From: JAPPKS01 sp963667895
GTDB lineage: Bacteria; Poribacteria; WGA-4E; PCPOR2b
Direction of reading: 5' to 3'
Length of the DNA: 64,000 nt
Assembly (NCBI GenBank): GCA_965223985.1
Contig: OZ245030.1
Span: 992,001 to 1,056,000 of the forward strand
Positions 34,201-42,978 of this stretch are shown one piece after another (positions within the stretch are counted from its first letter, which is position 1; each line of letters opens with the position of its first letter). The notes under the pieces were generated by a model. The model was not told where the DNA came from and did no database searches. It worked only from the letters and a program-made list of their open reading frames with translations. The translations under genes were made by a program, and so were the position numbers.

Positions 34201-36181
34201 CCATCCATGGATACCCAAACGCCATCAAATTTCGGCGCATGTCGAGAAACTGACTGAGCGTGTCTCGTATGCTTTCAATATTCACGCTATTCCTACTTGA
34301 CAACAGATCTGCGACACGTTCATCCGCGCCGCGCACGGCAAGCTTTTCTTCTGTTGCTGCATTATCCTTGTTCTCAATGAGGTTTTCCCATCGCGTTGAG
34401 GATGGCAAGGCGCCCGGCAATTCAAGCTCTAATTCTCGCCGTTTTTCCGGTGTAAAATGCCGCAACTCCTTAAGGATTCTACGTAGATCGTCTTCGCAGA
34501 TTGGGCACGTCTTGTCTTCAGTCACGTCATCTATGAACCATTCATAGATGTTCCTATCCCGGTTGACAGCCTCTGCAATTCTGGCGGCTGTCCCTGGATA
34601 AGCGCCTTCCGCAATGGATCTCGGATAAGCTTCGGCTTCGAGAATGTCGCGAAGCCGGCGCCCGATCTCGCTTTTTTCCTCTCGCAATTGACGAAGCTCC
34701 GCCTCAAGTCTCTTGCGTTCAACTCGCGATCTATCCTCGTTCCAATCATTGTGCTTTTGAAGTATTCCCCCAACGCTGGATTCCAGATTATCCATTCCTT
34801 TACGACCGCTGCCACTCAGGTTAATCCATAGATCGCGCAGTTCTTCTGGAACATGCTCTTCAAGCACTTCAAGCGCACGTGTCGTCTTCGCGGTAATGAG
34901 TATCCGTTGTCCTGTAGCAAGGAGATGGCAAATCAGATTCGCAATGGTGTGCGATTTCCCCGTTCCCGGCGGTCCCTGCACGAGCACACCGCTTGTAGTA
35001 CGAATTTTGTCCACCATAAGGCGCTGTTCTTCATTCGATGGCTTTGGGAAGAATACTTCGCCATCAAATTCCAAATTTATTTGGCATGAATCACCGTCGC
35101 TGTGTTCATCATTTATCAGCGGAATCTCGGCAAGGTCACGAAATTCGCTGGGGATGTCTTCCCCTTTTTCAATTTGCTCCCTAATACGCCGGAGTATATT
35201 GGTGAGTCCCTTAGTAGAACGCTTTCTCAGTATTATGGCTGGAGCATAAATGACGACGGGGTTGTCACGAATTGTGGTGTCGGTGGCATCCAATGAAGCG
35301 TAATATGTACCTTTAGTATCTAGCGAATGAATAAGTGCTTTTAGTACCCCATCAACTATCTCTCTTTCCCAAGGGTCGTCGTTTTCCTTCAGCGCCTGCA
35401 TCGCCACATTTTCGGCATTTGGGGGGCACTCTTCAGCGTCTAACATGTCGAGTTCCGGGCGAAGTTTTGCACCTTCCGCGCTCGGTTTAAGGGTAAACTT
35501 GCCCGACTTTGTTTCGTATTCAAGCATCGCGTCAGCAACAAGCACGTGGCGACGTATGAGTTGTCCGGAGGTAGATCGCCAAATAAGAAGACCCAATGCG
35601 AGAACCAATTCAAATTCCTCAGCGAGTCGGTTTTGTTCCTCACGAATGGCGAAGAGCTGGGAATATACATGGTAGATCAACGTCCAAGCATTATGCTCTG
35701 CCGCCCAATCTAGCCACTTACTTTCAACATATAGGTCCCATTCCTTCTGTACCTCCGGGTAATCTTCAAGGCGCTTGGTGTGTGGGATTGATTCCGGTTG
35801 TTCTGAATCTTCGCTCCAATCTAGGTTATCGATCAGTACGGTGATTTCGGGTAATATCTCAGGTAAATCGCTCGTGTTGCGTAGCGACTCAATCTTAATC
35901 CAGTCCTTGCAAAGATCTGGAACGATGGGTAATTCCGGCTCATTCGGTCTCTGGATTTCAACCCAGATGTCCGAATCATGATTCTCATCACGTCCCCACG
36001 CCTGTGTAAAGCATCCCTTCAGACTTGGAACATCGTTTAGCCAAAGTACACTTTGGTATTCGTCAACATTCCTCACAACCTTTGAACGCAGTTGGGCAAT
36101 CCGTGTCAAATAATCGACAAGGCGAATTGCCTTTTCTCGCTCGGCACCGTCTGTTATTGGATTGTTCAAAGAATCGCTCAC
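31277..36181 (-). CDS. Large SF1 helicase with C-terminal restriction-type nuclease
   Basis: 1634 residues. Walker A is GPPGTGKSHT (403-412). A long helical insert with a lone CPIC (about 560) separates it from the Upf1-like second half, which has VIIVDEASQCG (about 1075), GDDKQISPE and FNVAASRAKDQMYLF. At about 1400-1500 follows a Vsr/MTES_1575/DUF559-type nuclease: FNVIPQYKVATKRIDLVIEG, then AVECDGDEWHG and an R-Q-R-Q-L-E-R-C-G-W-E helix. Such helicase-nuclease fusions are widespread accessory proteins suspected or shown to act against phage. Starts at GTG 36181 with no good ribosome binding site. It stands alone between leuD (convergent) and a small broken gene. Confidence 0.8.
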   Translation of the reverse strand: MSDSLNNPITDGAEREKAIRLVDYLTRIAQLRSKVVRNVDEYQSVLWLNDVPSLKGCFTQAWGRDENHDSDIWVEIQRPNEPELPIVPDLCKDWIKIESLRNTSDLPEILPEITVLIDNLDWSEDSEQPESIPHTKRLEDYPEVQKEWDLYVESKWLDWAAEHNAWTLIYHVYSQLFAIREEQNRLAEEFELVLALGLLIWRSTSGQLIRRHVLVADAMLEYETKSGKFTLKPSAEGAKLRPELDMLDAEECPPNAENVAMQALKENDDPWEREIVDGVLKALIHSLDTKGTYYASLDATDTTIRDNPVVIYAPAIILRKRSTKGLTNILRRIREQIEKGEDIPSEFRDLAEIPLINDEHSDGDSCQINLEFDGEVFFPKPSNEEQRLMVDKIRTTSGVLVQGPPGTGKSHTIANLICHLLATGQRILITAKTTRALEVLEEHVPEELRDLWINLSGSGRKGMDNLESSVGGILQKHNDWNEDRSRVERKRLEAELRQLREEKSEIGRRLRDILEAEAYPRSIAEGAYPGTAARIAEAVNRDRNIYEWFIDDVTEDKTCPICEDDLRRILKELRHFTPEKRRELELELPGALPSSTRWENLIENKDNAATEEKLAVRGADERVADLLSSRNSVNIESIRDTLSQFLDMRRNLMAFGYPWMEKVLWDAITSNTDSWRQILKATKHTLTTIEPLVEVADNTEVDNPTNINLRALCEGAHKLELHLKQGGKLGWWRFRPKLVRVHIDLVNTIKINGKACSTSNDFSDVAKTSSVHLACEKVWGIWVGRAEKSQGPYQLQMRELKRLSDALEEALSLEELTNKCREIIRQYPAIGEPVWLDESQVETVVASCRLALARQHKRECEREFRKTENPIATLAAKSIAHPLTSKILDAIRERSTDSFAIIANALQDLRGEQEHVRKLDMQVSAIAQNIPKVMDELVRTCNDPSWDDRLGKIENAWRWAYARCWVEDFISQEDAPSLARRAKQIEDDINNTVAQLSAQYAWSFCFSRLTEYHRRHMEAWNQAMRRYGKGTGKHAAHNLRTAQQNLDQCYQAVPAWVMPLHRVWDTVGSAPGMFDVIIVDEASQCGVEALPLFYLGKKMLIVGDDKQISPEAVGLPRDAVHRLIKEFLYDYQFKGTFEVENSLFDHGKLRYGKQHITLREHFRCMPEIIRFSNDLCYSDTPLIPLRQYGQDRLVPLKRVFVSGGYREGSRNLVKNCPEADAIVDKIVELCNDSTGRYDEKTMGVVVLQGTEQAHLIRKQLLERLGAKEIEDRRLICGNPSDFQGDERDIIFLSMVAAANKPIGTLANPAAKRRFNVAASRAKDQMYLFHSVKREDLSERCLRRRLLEFFENTTPQQIDGIDLATLERLARENNRHIVNPPAPFESWFELDVALEIARRGFNVIPQYKVATKRIDLVIEGGNARLAVECDGDEWHGPDEYEADMFRQRQLERCGWEFFRVRQSAFYLNRQRALEGLWRALEERNIVPLNLGIEKEQQHQRMERNLGRHQKRYEAIQEANRHPLNRRAAELLVKANQKPRDAEVLHALSLMLWALWEEPWRVEPLFPGTMDVDELNLGVSRLIDDEPQKALRRLLVYPSGTATEVAENLENAETPEEAAVDLLNLIQHLLEIGEFE

Positions 36182-36226
36182 GTTTTCTGGTTGATGTGTC
36201 AGGTAACTTTGCCGGAGAGTGATACT

Positions 36227-36432
36227 TTATTCTTCGGAAGTTTGTCTTAATTGCTTTAAGGATTCAAACACAATCACGACGCTTCCGACTAGAAAAAAAC
36301 AGCACGCTTGGCCCAAGTCGAATCGAGCCAGTGGATTTCTAGGAACGAAACGATTAACTTGAGAGCCACAAGCATTCCAAGCCCTTTAAGAATATACAAG
36401 CGTTTGATCTCGCGGGTTAACCAACGGAGCAC
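36227..36432 (-). pseudogene. Small two-helix membrane protein, frameshifted
   Basis: From GTG 36432 (AGAGGAA five nt upstream) the frame encodes 47 residues with one hydrophobic helix and stops at TAG after a run of seven T (36299-36293). One more T would join it to a second segment, LVGSVVIVFESLKQ and a charged tail, ending at TAA 36227, for 68 residues with two membrane helices. Both pieces look like real protein. It is a mutation, slippage at the T run, or a homopolymer error. No family recognised. Confidence 0.45.
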
Positions 36433-36467
36433 GAATTTCCTCTTTCTTGGTTGAATATCTAACTTTT

Positions 36468-37706
36468 CTATTGTGAAACTGTGGCAGCAGCAGCGGCGAG
36501 TGCTTCTTCGACCCGGCGATTTGTCTCTGCATCAATGGCGTTCGGATGGATGGCAGAGATTGGACCGTCTTGGTGAAGGTCGCCCGCAATAACGGTAATC
36601 TGATCGACAGGAAACAGCTCAAGGGTTTGAGCAAACGGTTCGACTAAATCCTCAAACTTCTCAATGATGTAGGTTGTCAGTCCAGAATCGCCCGCCGAGC
36701 GGAGGATTTCGATTGTTCGCTTGAGTTGGGTGAGTTCGGCTTGCGCCTGTCCACGGATTGTCGCAGCTTGGGATTCTGCCTCTTGGATCATCTTCTCCTT
36801 TGTGGCAGCCGCAGGAACGATGGTATCCGCCTCACATCTTGCCCGCACCATCTCAATGCGCTGTTTTTCAGCTTCAGTCTGCGCCTGGATCCCCGCGACC
36901 TCAGAGTCCGCGTTACGGGTTTCTTCCTGCACATTAATAGCACCGCGCTGATTTTCTTCAGCCATCTTGACTTTTGCCTCCGCGTCAATCCGCTGATGCT
37001 CGTTTTCAAGTTCACGAACAGAAACTTCAGCTCGACGTTCCTCCGCCTGCTCCTTTGCTGCGGCACGTGCATTCGCTTGTGCTTCGCGGGACTGTGTTTC
37101 GGCATCGGCAGTTTGTATCCGCTTGAGTAGTGCGATATACAGATAGGGTTCTTTAACCCCTTCGAGCCGATGATCGTCCACATCAGCGATATTCATCGTG
37201 GTGATTTCCAGACCGATGCCTTCCAGATCGGATTTGCAGACCCTGATCATATTCTGAATGAGTTGGTCTTTTTTGCTCATGACCTCTTCGGGCGTCATTG
37301 CTGCAATCGAGTCGCGCAGATGTCCTTCAATGATAGAGGTGGCAATCGCCTGTAGGTCATTCCAGTTCCCGGTCATGTTCAGGATGCGCTTAACCGCATT
37401 GACGATCCCCTTCTCTGTCTTCGCCACGGCATAACTGACAGTTGCCTTAACGGTTAAGGGGACAATTCCCTCGGCGATGGCTGACTCCACTACAACCGTC
37501 GTCGTTTGGGGGGTTAGATCCATGGTGCTAAAACGGTTGATGAGTGGAAACACGAATACACGTCCGCCTCGGAACATGCTGAAACTACCGCCTTTACCGT
37601 GCACCACTCCAAGTTCGCTCGGGGGTATGAGCTTCATCTTCATTACAAGTTGAAGAATTAGCGTAACGAAGATGAGTAGGGCGAGTGTAATGAGAAAGAG
37701 TATCAT
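36468..37706 (-). CDS. SPFH/flotillin-like protein
   Basis: 412 residues: N-terminal transmembrane helix (about 1-22), SPFH/band 7 domain (about 25-200, with FVFPLINRFSTMDLTPQTT), a long alanine/glutamate-rich coiled coil (about 200-330), and a C-terminal segment ending in alanine-rich residues. Flotillins organise membrane microdomains and oligomerise through the coiled coil. Its start overlaps the stop of the upstream SPFH gene by 4 nt (ATGA). Third gene of the operon with the OB-fold membrane protein. Confidence 0.85.
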   Translation of the reverse strand: MILFLITLALLIFVTLILQLVMKMKLIPPSELGVVHGKGGSFSMFRGGRVFVFPLINRFSTMDLTPQTTTVVVESAIAEGIVPLTVKATVSYAVAKTEKGIVNAVKRILNMTGNWNDLQAIATSIIEGHLRDSIAAMTPEEVMSKKDQLIQNMIRVCKSDLEGIGLEITTMNIADVDDHRLEGVKEPYLYIALLKRIQTADAETQSREAQANARAAAKEQAEERRAEVSVRELENEHQRIDAEAKVKMAEENQRGAINVQEETRNADSEVAGIQAQTEAEKQRIEMVRARCEADTIVPAAATKEKMIQEAESQAATIRGQAQAELTQLKRTIEILRSAGDSGLTTYIIEKFEDLVEPFAQTLELFPVDQITVIAGDLHQDGPISAIHPNAIDAETNRRVEEALAAAAATVSQ

Positions 37707-39169
37707 GATACACCTCCTTCTTGGATTGTCGCAGATTCCGTGGTGGGAGGATTTTCTGTCCCCCTCTGGGTAATGAGGTTCTTTACACTAATCCCAAAGC
37801 CCTGCTCAAAGCGTTTCAAGAAATCGACAAATGCCGCAGGACCTCGATTGACAGCGCTATTGAAGCCATCTTCTTCGTTGAGCACTAGCAAGTTATCGAC
37901 CTTCAATGACTTCGCGTGTGTGCGGTAGGAGTCGAAAAGGTGTGGCAACTGCGTAATAAACAGCGCGATTTTGCCCGTATCTCCGGTCTCCTTGAGTAAA
38001 TCCACTTTCTGTTGGAGAAGCTCATTCTCCGTCTGTTGAACAACCTCAACGGCTTTTGCCTCGCCCTCTGCCAGAATTTCCGCGGCGCGGCGCTTGGCTT
38101 CAGCCTCCACAATAACCTCAGAGCTGTTCTTCAACTTTTGAAGTTCCGCTGTGACCTCCTCTATCCGCCGTTGGCCCGTACTGCTAGCTTTGACGGTGGC
38201 ACTATCCGCCTCAAGCTTTGCGCGGTGGATTGCTGCGTCACATTGGCGTCGAAACAGTTCAACGTCCTGTCGGGCTTGAAGGATTTTTTCGGTGGCGTGG
38301 TTTTCAGCCACTACCACGCGACGTTTTGAATCAGATTCGGTGCGCTCGGCACGCGCTTGCAAACGTGATTCCTCGATTTCTACCTCCTGACGTTTGCGCG
38401 AAAGGGTTTTGTTCGCAAGATTCGCGATGTAGTTGGAGGTATCCCAAATCCGTTGGAGTGATACTGAGACCACATTCATTCCAAAGGCGCTCAAGTCCTC
38501 ACGGCAATCCTCAAGCAACAGATGTCGGAAGATTGCCCGATCGCCGTCTTTCGTTTGGGGCGTTTCGACTGGAGGTCCATCGTCCGCTCCTTGAACACGA
38601 TCAGCTATGTGTCCCTCCGAAGACATCTGAGTGGACGTAGTCGAGGTCGCAGTCGATTCCTGCTGCTCTATACTTTCTACGCTCTCGCCCATCCCAATCG
38701 CCTGCAACGGCGTGGTTTTGTTGAGTGTAGCGCGAAAGTTGCCAATCATCGTCTGCTGAATCTGTTCTTGGATCTGCGCACGCGATTTTCCAAGCAGTTG
38801 TTGCACAGCGCTGTAGAGTAACACCTTGTCCGTGTCGTCAATGCAAACACACGCCGTTGCGTCAGATCCGACGGTGATACCATTTGCAGAATTCACATTA
38901 TCAACTTGTACGTTGATTGGGATGATTGTGATATCAATGAACTGGGCGCTCTGAAGGAATGGAATGACGAAAGTCCATCCGCCTTTTTGGAGACGGAAGC
39001 CGTATTTTTTGCCGTCAACAACGGTTTCTATTCCTCCAGTAACGACGAGTATATGATTAGATGGACACACACGAATCAAAGCACGCAGTCCCGCAAGCAA
39101 TACCAGGAATACAATGAGCGCGAGCACACCGCCAACAATGCCGCCGCCCTGAGTAATTAACTCTTCCAT
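37703..39169 (-). CDS. SPFH/flotillin-like protein, larger paralogue
   Basis: 488 residues: membrane helix at about 8-30, SPFH domain (about 32-260) with an inserted hydrophilic stretch (about 160-205, rich in Ser/Thr/Gln), coiled coil (about 260-400) and C-terminal FVDFLKRFEQGFG. It is distinct from its downstream paralogue in length and in the insert. Tandem flotillin genes together with an OB-fold membrane protein are like the YqiJ/YqiK arrangement. Confidence 0.85.
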   Translation of the reverse strand: MEELITQGGGIVGGVLALIVFLVLLAGLRALIRVCPSNHILVVTGGIETVVDGKKYGFRLQKGGWTFVIPFLQSAQFIDITIIPINVQVDNVNSANGITVGSDATACVCIDDTDKVLLYSAVQQLLGKSRAQIQEQIQQTMIGNFRATLNKTTPLQAIGMGESVESIEQQESTATSTTSTQMSSEGHIADRVQGADDGPPVETPQTKDGDRAIFRHLLLEDCREDLSAFGMNVVSVSLQRIWDTSNYIANLANKTLSRKRQEVEIEESRLQARAERTESDSKRRVVVAENHATEKILQARQDVELFRRQCDAAIHRAKLEADSATVKASSTGQRRIEEVTAELQKLKNSSEVIVEAEAKRRAAEILAEGEAKAVEVVQQTENELLQQKVDLLKETGDTGKIALFITQLPHLFDSYRTHAKSLKVDNLLVLNEEDGFNSAVNRGPAAFVDFLKRFEQGFGISVKNLITQRGTENPPTTESATIQEGGVS

Positions 39170-39175
39170 TTTCGT

Positions 39176-39844
39176 CTACTCCTTTGCAATTTTTTCGTGC
39201 TCAACATAGACACACTCGGGGGTAACGTTGGTCACCCAAACCGTATCCCCTTTCTCAAACTGGGTATTTGGTTCGGCAGCCAACGCGTACTGTTCGGTCA
39301 CATTCATACCGACCCGCACGCGTACTTTGCCCATTGTGTCATGAGTTAGTGGAACGATAACAGTTGCGTGCTGGAAGAACAGTTCTTCTGATTGTAGCGA
39401 AGAATCCGTATCGGTGCGCTGGAAACGGAAGAACGCTCGTGCCAACACAAAGGCAGCCATCCCAGCTGGCACCGCCCAGATTAGACTCTTTCCTGCACTG
39501 TTTCCCATTGCGATAGCTGCCCAGCCGGTAGGTCCAAAGCCGAGACAGAAAAACACGAGGCTGCGCAGATAAGAAAGCACTGACAGTACAGCTACCCTAC
39601 CGTTTGGGTGAGTGATATCCGCGGGTGCTGTTTGCCCGGTGTGGGTCTCATCTGGCGCGAATTCGCTGTCGAAGTTCACATTTGCGTAATCAACTTCGCT
39701 TCCCTGCACGTCGCCTGCATCGGGCACGTCCGCAATGTCTTCACCACCATCTTGACTTCCACTTAGAAATCCAAGGAAATCAAGGACGGTAATGCTCACG
39801 GAAAACAGTGTACAACCGATGTAAACGCTATTGAGCCAAACCAT
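39176..39844 (-). CDS. OB-fold membrane protein (YqiJ/NfeD-like)
   Basis: 223 residues from ATG 39844, preceded by AGGAGGTG. An N-terminal helix (1-25), an acidic linker, two more helices (about 90-145) and a C-terminal OB-like beta domain (VIVPLTHDTMGKVRVRVG, then KGDTVWVTNV) match proteins paired with flotillins. Six nt separate its stop from the first flotillin gene, so the three form an operon. Presumed inner-membrane partner of the flotillins. Confidence 0.75.
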   Translation of the reverse strand: MVWLNSVYIGCTLFSVSITVLDFLGFLSGSQDGGEDIADVPDAGDVQGSEVDYANVNFDSEFAPDETHTGQTAPADITHPNGRVAVLSVLSYLRSLVFFCLGFGPTGWAAIAMGNSAGKSLIWAVPAGMAAFVLARAFFRFQRTDTDSSLQSEELFFQHATVIVPLTHDTMGKVRVRVGMNVTEQYALAAEPNTQFEKGDTVWVTNVTPECVYVEHEKIAKE

Positions 39845-40205
39845 TGGACACCTCCTTATGATGGGGAAGTTGGAGTGGCGGAGGTAGATATTTATGTTGC
39901 TTTCGGAATACCTTAATGATTTGCAGTCCTGTTTTTTATCAGCCTGCAACGTTGGCTACTGATTACCACTCATGATATCCATCAAGGCAAAGATTAACAC
40001 AAGAATCTACATGTGTCAAGCTTTGGAGGTGATGCAGCGCACGATTTCGCTACCCTATAGGGTTAGAGGCTAGTGCGGAACCGCGGCAAGGGAAGGTGGG
40101 AGAGAAGAAAAGAAACATACCAGGAGTATCTTGATGTATAACTCTGAAAAAAAGAGAGCGGGAGATTGTCTTTCATGAGTTACATTTTTTACTTTTCGGG
40201 CGATC
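39845..40205. other. Intergenic region between ppdK and the flotillin operon
   Basis: About 360 bases with no supported gene. It contains the flotillin promoter described separately. No strong terminator for ppdK is seen. Confidence 0.5.
39991..40019 (-). promoter_or_regulatory. Promoter of the flotillin operon
   Basis: Minus strand: TTGACA (40019-40014), 17 nt, TAATCT (39996-39991), about 150 nt before the first gene. The -35 is perfect, the -10 weak. Confidence 0.5.
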
Positions 40206-42842
40206 TCACATCTCATCTTTGATAGCGGCTTGTGCCGCCGCGAGGCGTGCAATCGGAATTCGAAACGGCGAACAACTGACATAGTCCAACCCTAACCGAT
40301 GGCAGAACTCCACTGAGCTAGGTTCGCCGCCGTGTTCGCCGCAGATACCGACCTTGAGATCCGGGCAGGTTTTACGTCCCAGATCTGTGCCAATTTGCAC
40401 GAGCTGACCCACGCCAACCTGATCGAGGATCTGGAACGGATCGCCCTCGAAGATGCCGCTCTCAACGTAATGCCCCAGAAATTTACCGGCATCATCTCGA
40501 CTCAGCCCGAATGTGTTTTGCGTGAGATCGTTGGTTCCGAAGGAGAAAAACTCCGCTGCTTCAGCGATTTCGTCCGCAGTTAAGGCAGCTCTCGGTAGCT
40601 CAATCATTGTGCCAACGAGGTATTCGACCCTGACACCACTTCCCTTGAACACCGCTTCGGCGGTATCAATGACAATTTGGCGTTGTAACACCAACTCTTT
40701 GACATGCCCCACTAAGGGGATCATAATCTCAGGGATGACTTTAATCCCACGTTTGGTTGCATCCACGGCAGCTTCAAAGATGGCACGTACCTGCATTTCC
40801 GTAATTTCTGGATAGACAATACCCAGACGACATCCACGGTGACCCAGCATCGGGTTCGTCTCTCGCATCGATTCCACTTGCTTGCGCAGTGTTTCGGAAG
40901 AGCTGCCGATTTTATCCGCAAGCGCTTGAATCTCCTCCTCGGTATTTGGCAGAAATTCATGAAGCGGCGGGTCAAGAGTTCGGATTGTGACGGGATAGCC
41001 GTCTATTGCCTCAAAAATTCCGATGAAGTCCTCCAGTTGGTAAGGAAGCAATTTCGCCAATGCGCGTCTTCGCCCTTTCTCATTTCTTGCGAGAATCATT
41101 TCGCGCATCGCATCAATTCGATCTCCCTCAAAGAACATATGCTCTGTGCGGCAAAGCCCGATACCTTCTGCACCAAATTCTCTTGCCTTCTTTGCGTCCG
41201 ACGGTGTATCGGCATTCGTGCGAACGCCAAGTTTGCGAAATTCATCCGCCCATTCCATGAGGATTGCAAATTCATCGCTCAATGTGGGTTCAATCAAATC
41301 AACTGCGCCGGCAATTACTTCACCCGTTGACCCATTCAGTGTAATGTAGTCGCCTTCTGCGAATCGTAGTGTATTGACGTGGAATTCCTTATTCGCCTCA
41401 TTGACGGCAATAGCACCGCACCCAGCGACACAGCATTTTCCCATACCGCGTGCGACGACAGCGGCATGAGACGTCATTCCCCCGCGTGATGTCAGAATGC
41501 CCGCCGCCGCATGCATCCCGCCGATGTCCTCTGGCGAAGTCTCTGTTCGCACTAGGATAACGTCTTCATCTTCGTGAGCCAGCTCCTCAGCACGATTCGC
41601 AGTGAAGACGATTTTGCCGACAGCGGCGCCGGGAGAGGCAGGCAGTCCTTTCGCAATCACGTCAACAGTTGCATTTGGATCAATCATTGAATGCAACAGT
41701 TGGTCGAGATCGTTCGGTGGTACGCGCATCACGGCGGTCGCCTTATCAATGAACCCTTCATTGACCATCTCAACTGCGATACGCACCGCCGAATGTCCAG
41801 TCCGTTTGCCTGCACGGGTCTGAAGCATAAAGAGGCGTCCTTCTTGAATGGTGAACTCCAGGTCCTGCATGTCACGATAGTGCGTTTCAAGCCTACCCCC
41901 AGTTTCCACCAATTGATTGTATGCCTCCGGCAAAATGGTGTGGAGGCCGTCAATGGGGAGCGGTGTGCGGATGCCAGCGACGACATCTTCGCCTTGTGCA
42001 TTCATCAAAAACTCGCCGTAGAAGCGATTTTCCCCTGTTGATGGATTTCGCGTAAACGCTACGCCAGTCGCTGAATTTGCACCCAAGTTTCCAAAGACCA
42101 TCGCTTGAACATTGACAGCAGTCTGTCCTTGATCTTCGGGGATGTTGTTCAGTCTACGGTAGATAATGACCCGTTCATTATTTGACGATTCAAACACAGC
42201 GTCACGAGCCATGTCCAGCTGCTGACGTACGTCTTCTGGAAAATCCGCTCCTGTCACCCGTTTGACAGCCGTTTTGTACTCCGAAATGAGCTCTCTGAGA
42301 TCTCGCGCCTCTAATTCGGTATCCAGCTTAACGCCCCTTGCCTCTTTCTTAGCTTCCAACAGATGCTCAAACGTATCATGTACCACATCGAGGACGACAT
42401 TGCCGAACATCTGTACATACCGCCGATAAGCGTCGTAAGCGAAACGTTCGGAGCCCGATTTGGCAATCAAGCCCTTGACCGTGTCATCGTTCAAGCCAAG
42501 ATTGAGAATCGAATCCATCATGCCCGGCATCGAGATCGCAGCGCCCGATCGCACAGACACGAGTAATGGATTTTCTGGATTGGCGAACTCTGCCCCCATT
42601 GCTCCTTCGAGCTTCCGTAAATTTTCATCAATCTGCTGCTCAAGCCTATCTGGATATTCTTTATGATTGGCGTAATAGAATTTGCAGACTTCTGTGGATA
42701 TAGTAAAACCGGGGGGGACTGGTATGCCTAAGTTTGTCATTTCCGCGAGATTCGCGCCCTTGCCGCCGAGCAGGGCTTTCATGTCAGCACTTCCGTCGGC
42801 TTTCCCCTCACCGAAGAAAAAAACATACTTGGGTTGTGACAT
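40206..42842 (-). CDS. ppdK: Pyruvate, phosphate dikinase
   Basis: 878 residues from ATG 42842, with GGAGGGG five nt upstream. Interconverts pyruvate, ATP and phosphate with phosphoenolpyruvate, AMP and pyrophosphate. The nucleotide domain begins KALLGGKGANLAEM; the swivelling phosphohistidine domain has GGMTSHAAVVARGMGK; the PEP/pyruvate barrel has GIGLCRTEHMFF and the catalytic Cys in KVGICGEHGG. Length and order are standard. It stands alone between two promoters or terminators. Confidence 0.96.
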   Translation of the reverse strand: MSQPKYVFFFGEGKADGSADMKALLGGKGANLAEMTNLGIPVPPGFTISTEVCKFYYANHKEYPDRLEQQIDENLRKLEGAMGAEFANPENPLLVSVRSGAAISMPGMMDSILNLGLNDDTVKGLIAKSGSERFAYDAYRRYVQMFGNVVLDVVHDTFEHLLEAKKEARGVKLDTELEARDLRELISEYKTAVKRVTGADFPEDVRQQLDMARDAVFESSNNERVIIYRRLNNIPEDQGQTAVNVQAMVFGNLGANSATGVAFTRNPSTGENRFYGEFLMNAQGEDVVAGIRTPLPIDGLHTILPEAYNQLVETGGRLETHYRDMQDLEFTIQEGRLFMLQTRAGKRTGHSAVRIAVEMVNEGFIDKATAVMRVPPNDLDQLLHSMIDPNATVDVIAKGLPASPGAAVGKIVFTANRAEELAHEDEDVILVRTETSPEDIGGMHAAAGILTSRGGMTSHAAVVARGMGKCCVAGCGAIAVNEANKEFHVNTLRFAEGDYITLNGSTGEVIAGAVDLIEPTLSDEFAILMEWADEFRKLGVRTNADTPSDAKKAREFGAEGIGLCRTEHMFFEGDRIDAMREMILARNEKGRRRALAKLLPYQLEDFIGIFEAIDGYPVTIRTLDPPLHEFLPNTEEEIQALADKIGSSSETLRKQVESMRETNPMLGHRGCRLGIVYPEITEMQVRAIFEAAVDATKRGIKVIPEIMIPLVGHVKELVLQRQIVIDTAEAVFKGSGVRVEYLVGTMIELPRAALTADEIAEAAEFFSFGTNDLTQNTFGLSRDDAGKFLGHYVESGIFEGDPFQILDQVGVGQLVQIGTDLGRKTCPDLKVGICGEHGGEPSSVEFCHRLGLDYVSCSPFRIPIARLAAAQAAIKDEM

Positions 42843-42910
42843 CTTAACCCCTCCTTTGAGACCATTGGTATCTGCTAAACTATAGTTACCGTTGAACGTT
42901 TGAAAATTAA

Positions 42911-42936
42911 ACAAAGAAAATCCCTCCACGGAGGGA
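42911..42936 (-). terminator. Intrinsic terminator of the Pup-proteasome operon
   Basis: A 6-7 bp GC-rich stem (TCCCTC/GAGGGA, 42921-42936) is followed on the minus strand by TTTTCTTTGTTT. It is about 40 nt beyond the stop of pafA. Confidence 0.7.
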
Positions 42937-42978
42937 GGGATAATATAAACTCAGATCGGAAGAGACCACCATCCTAAT

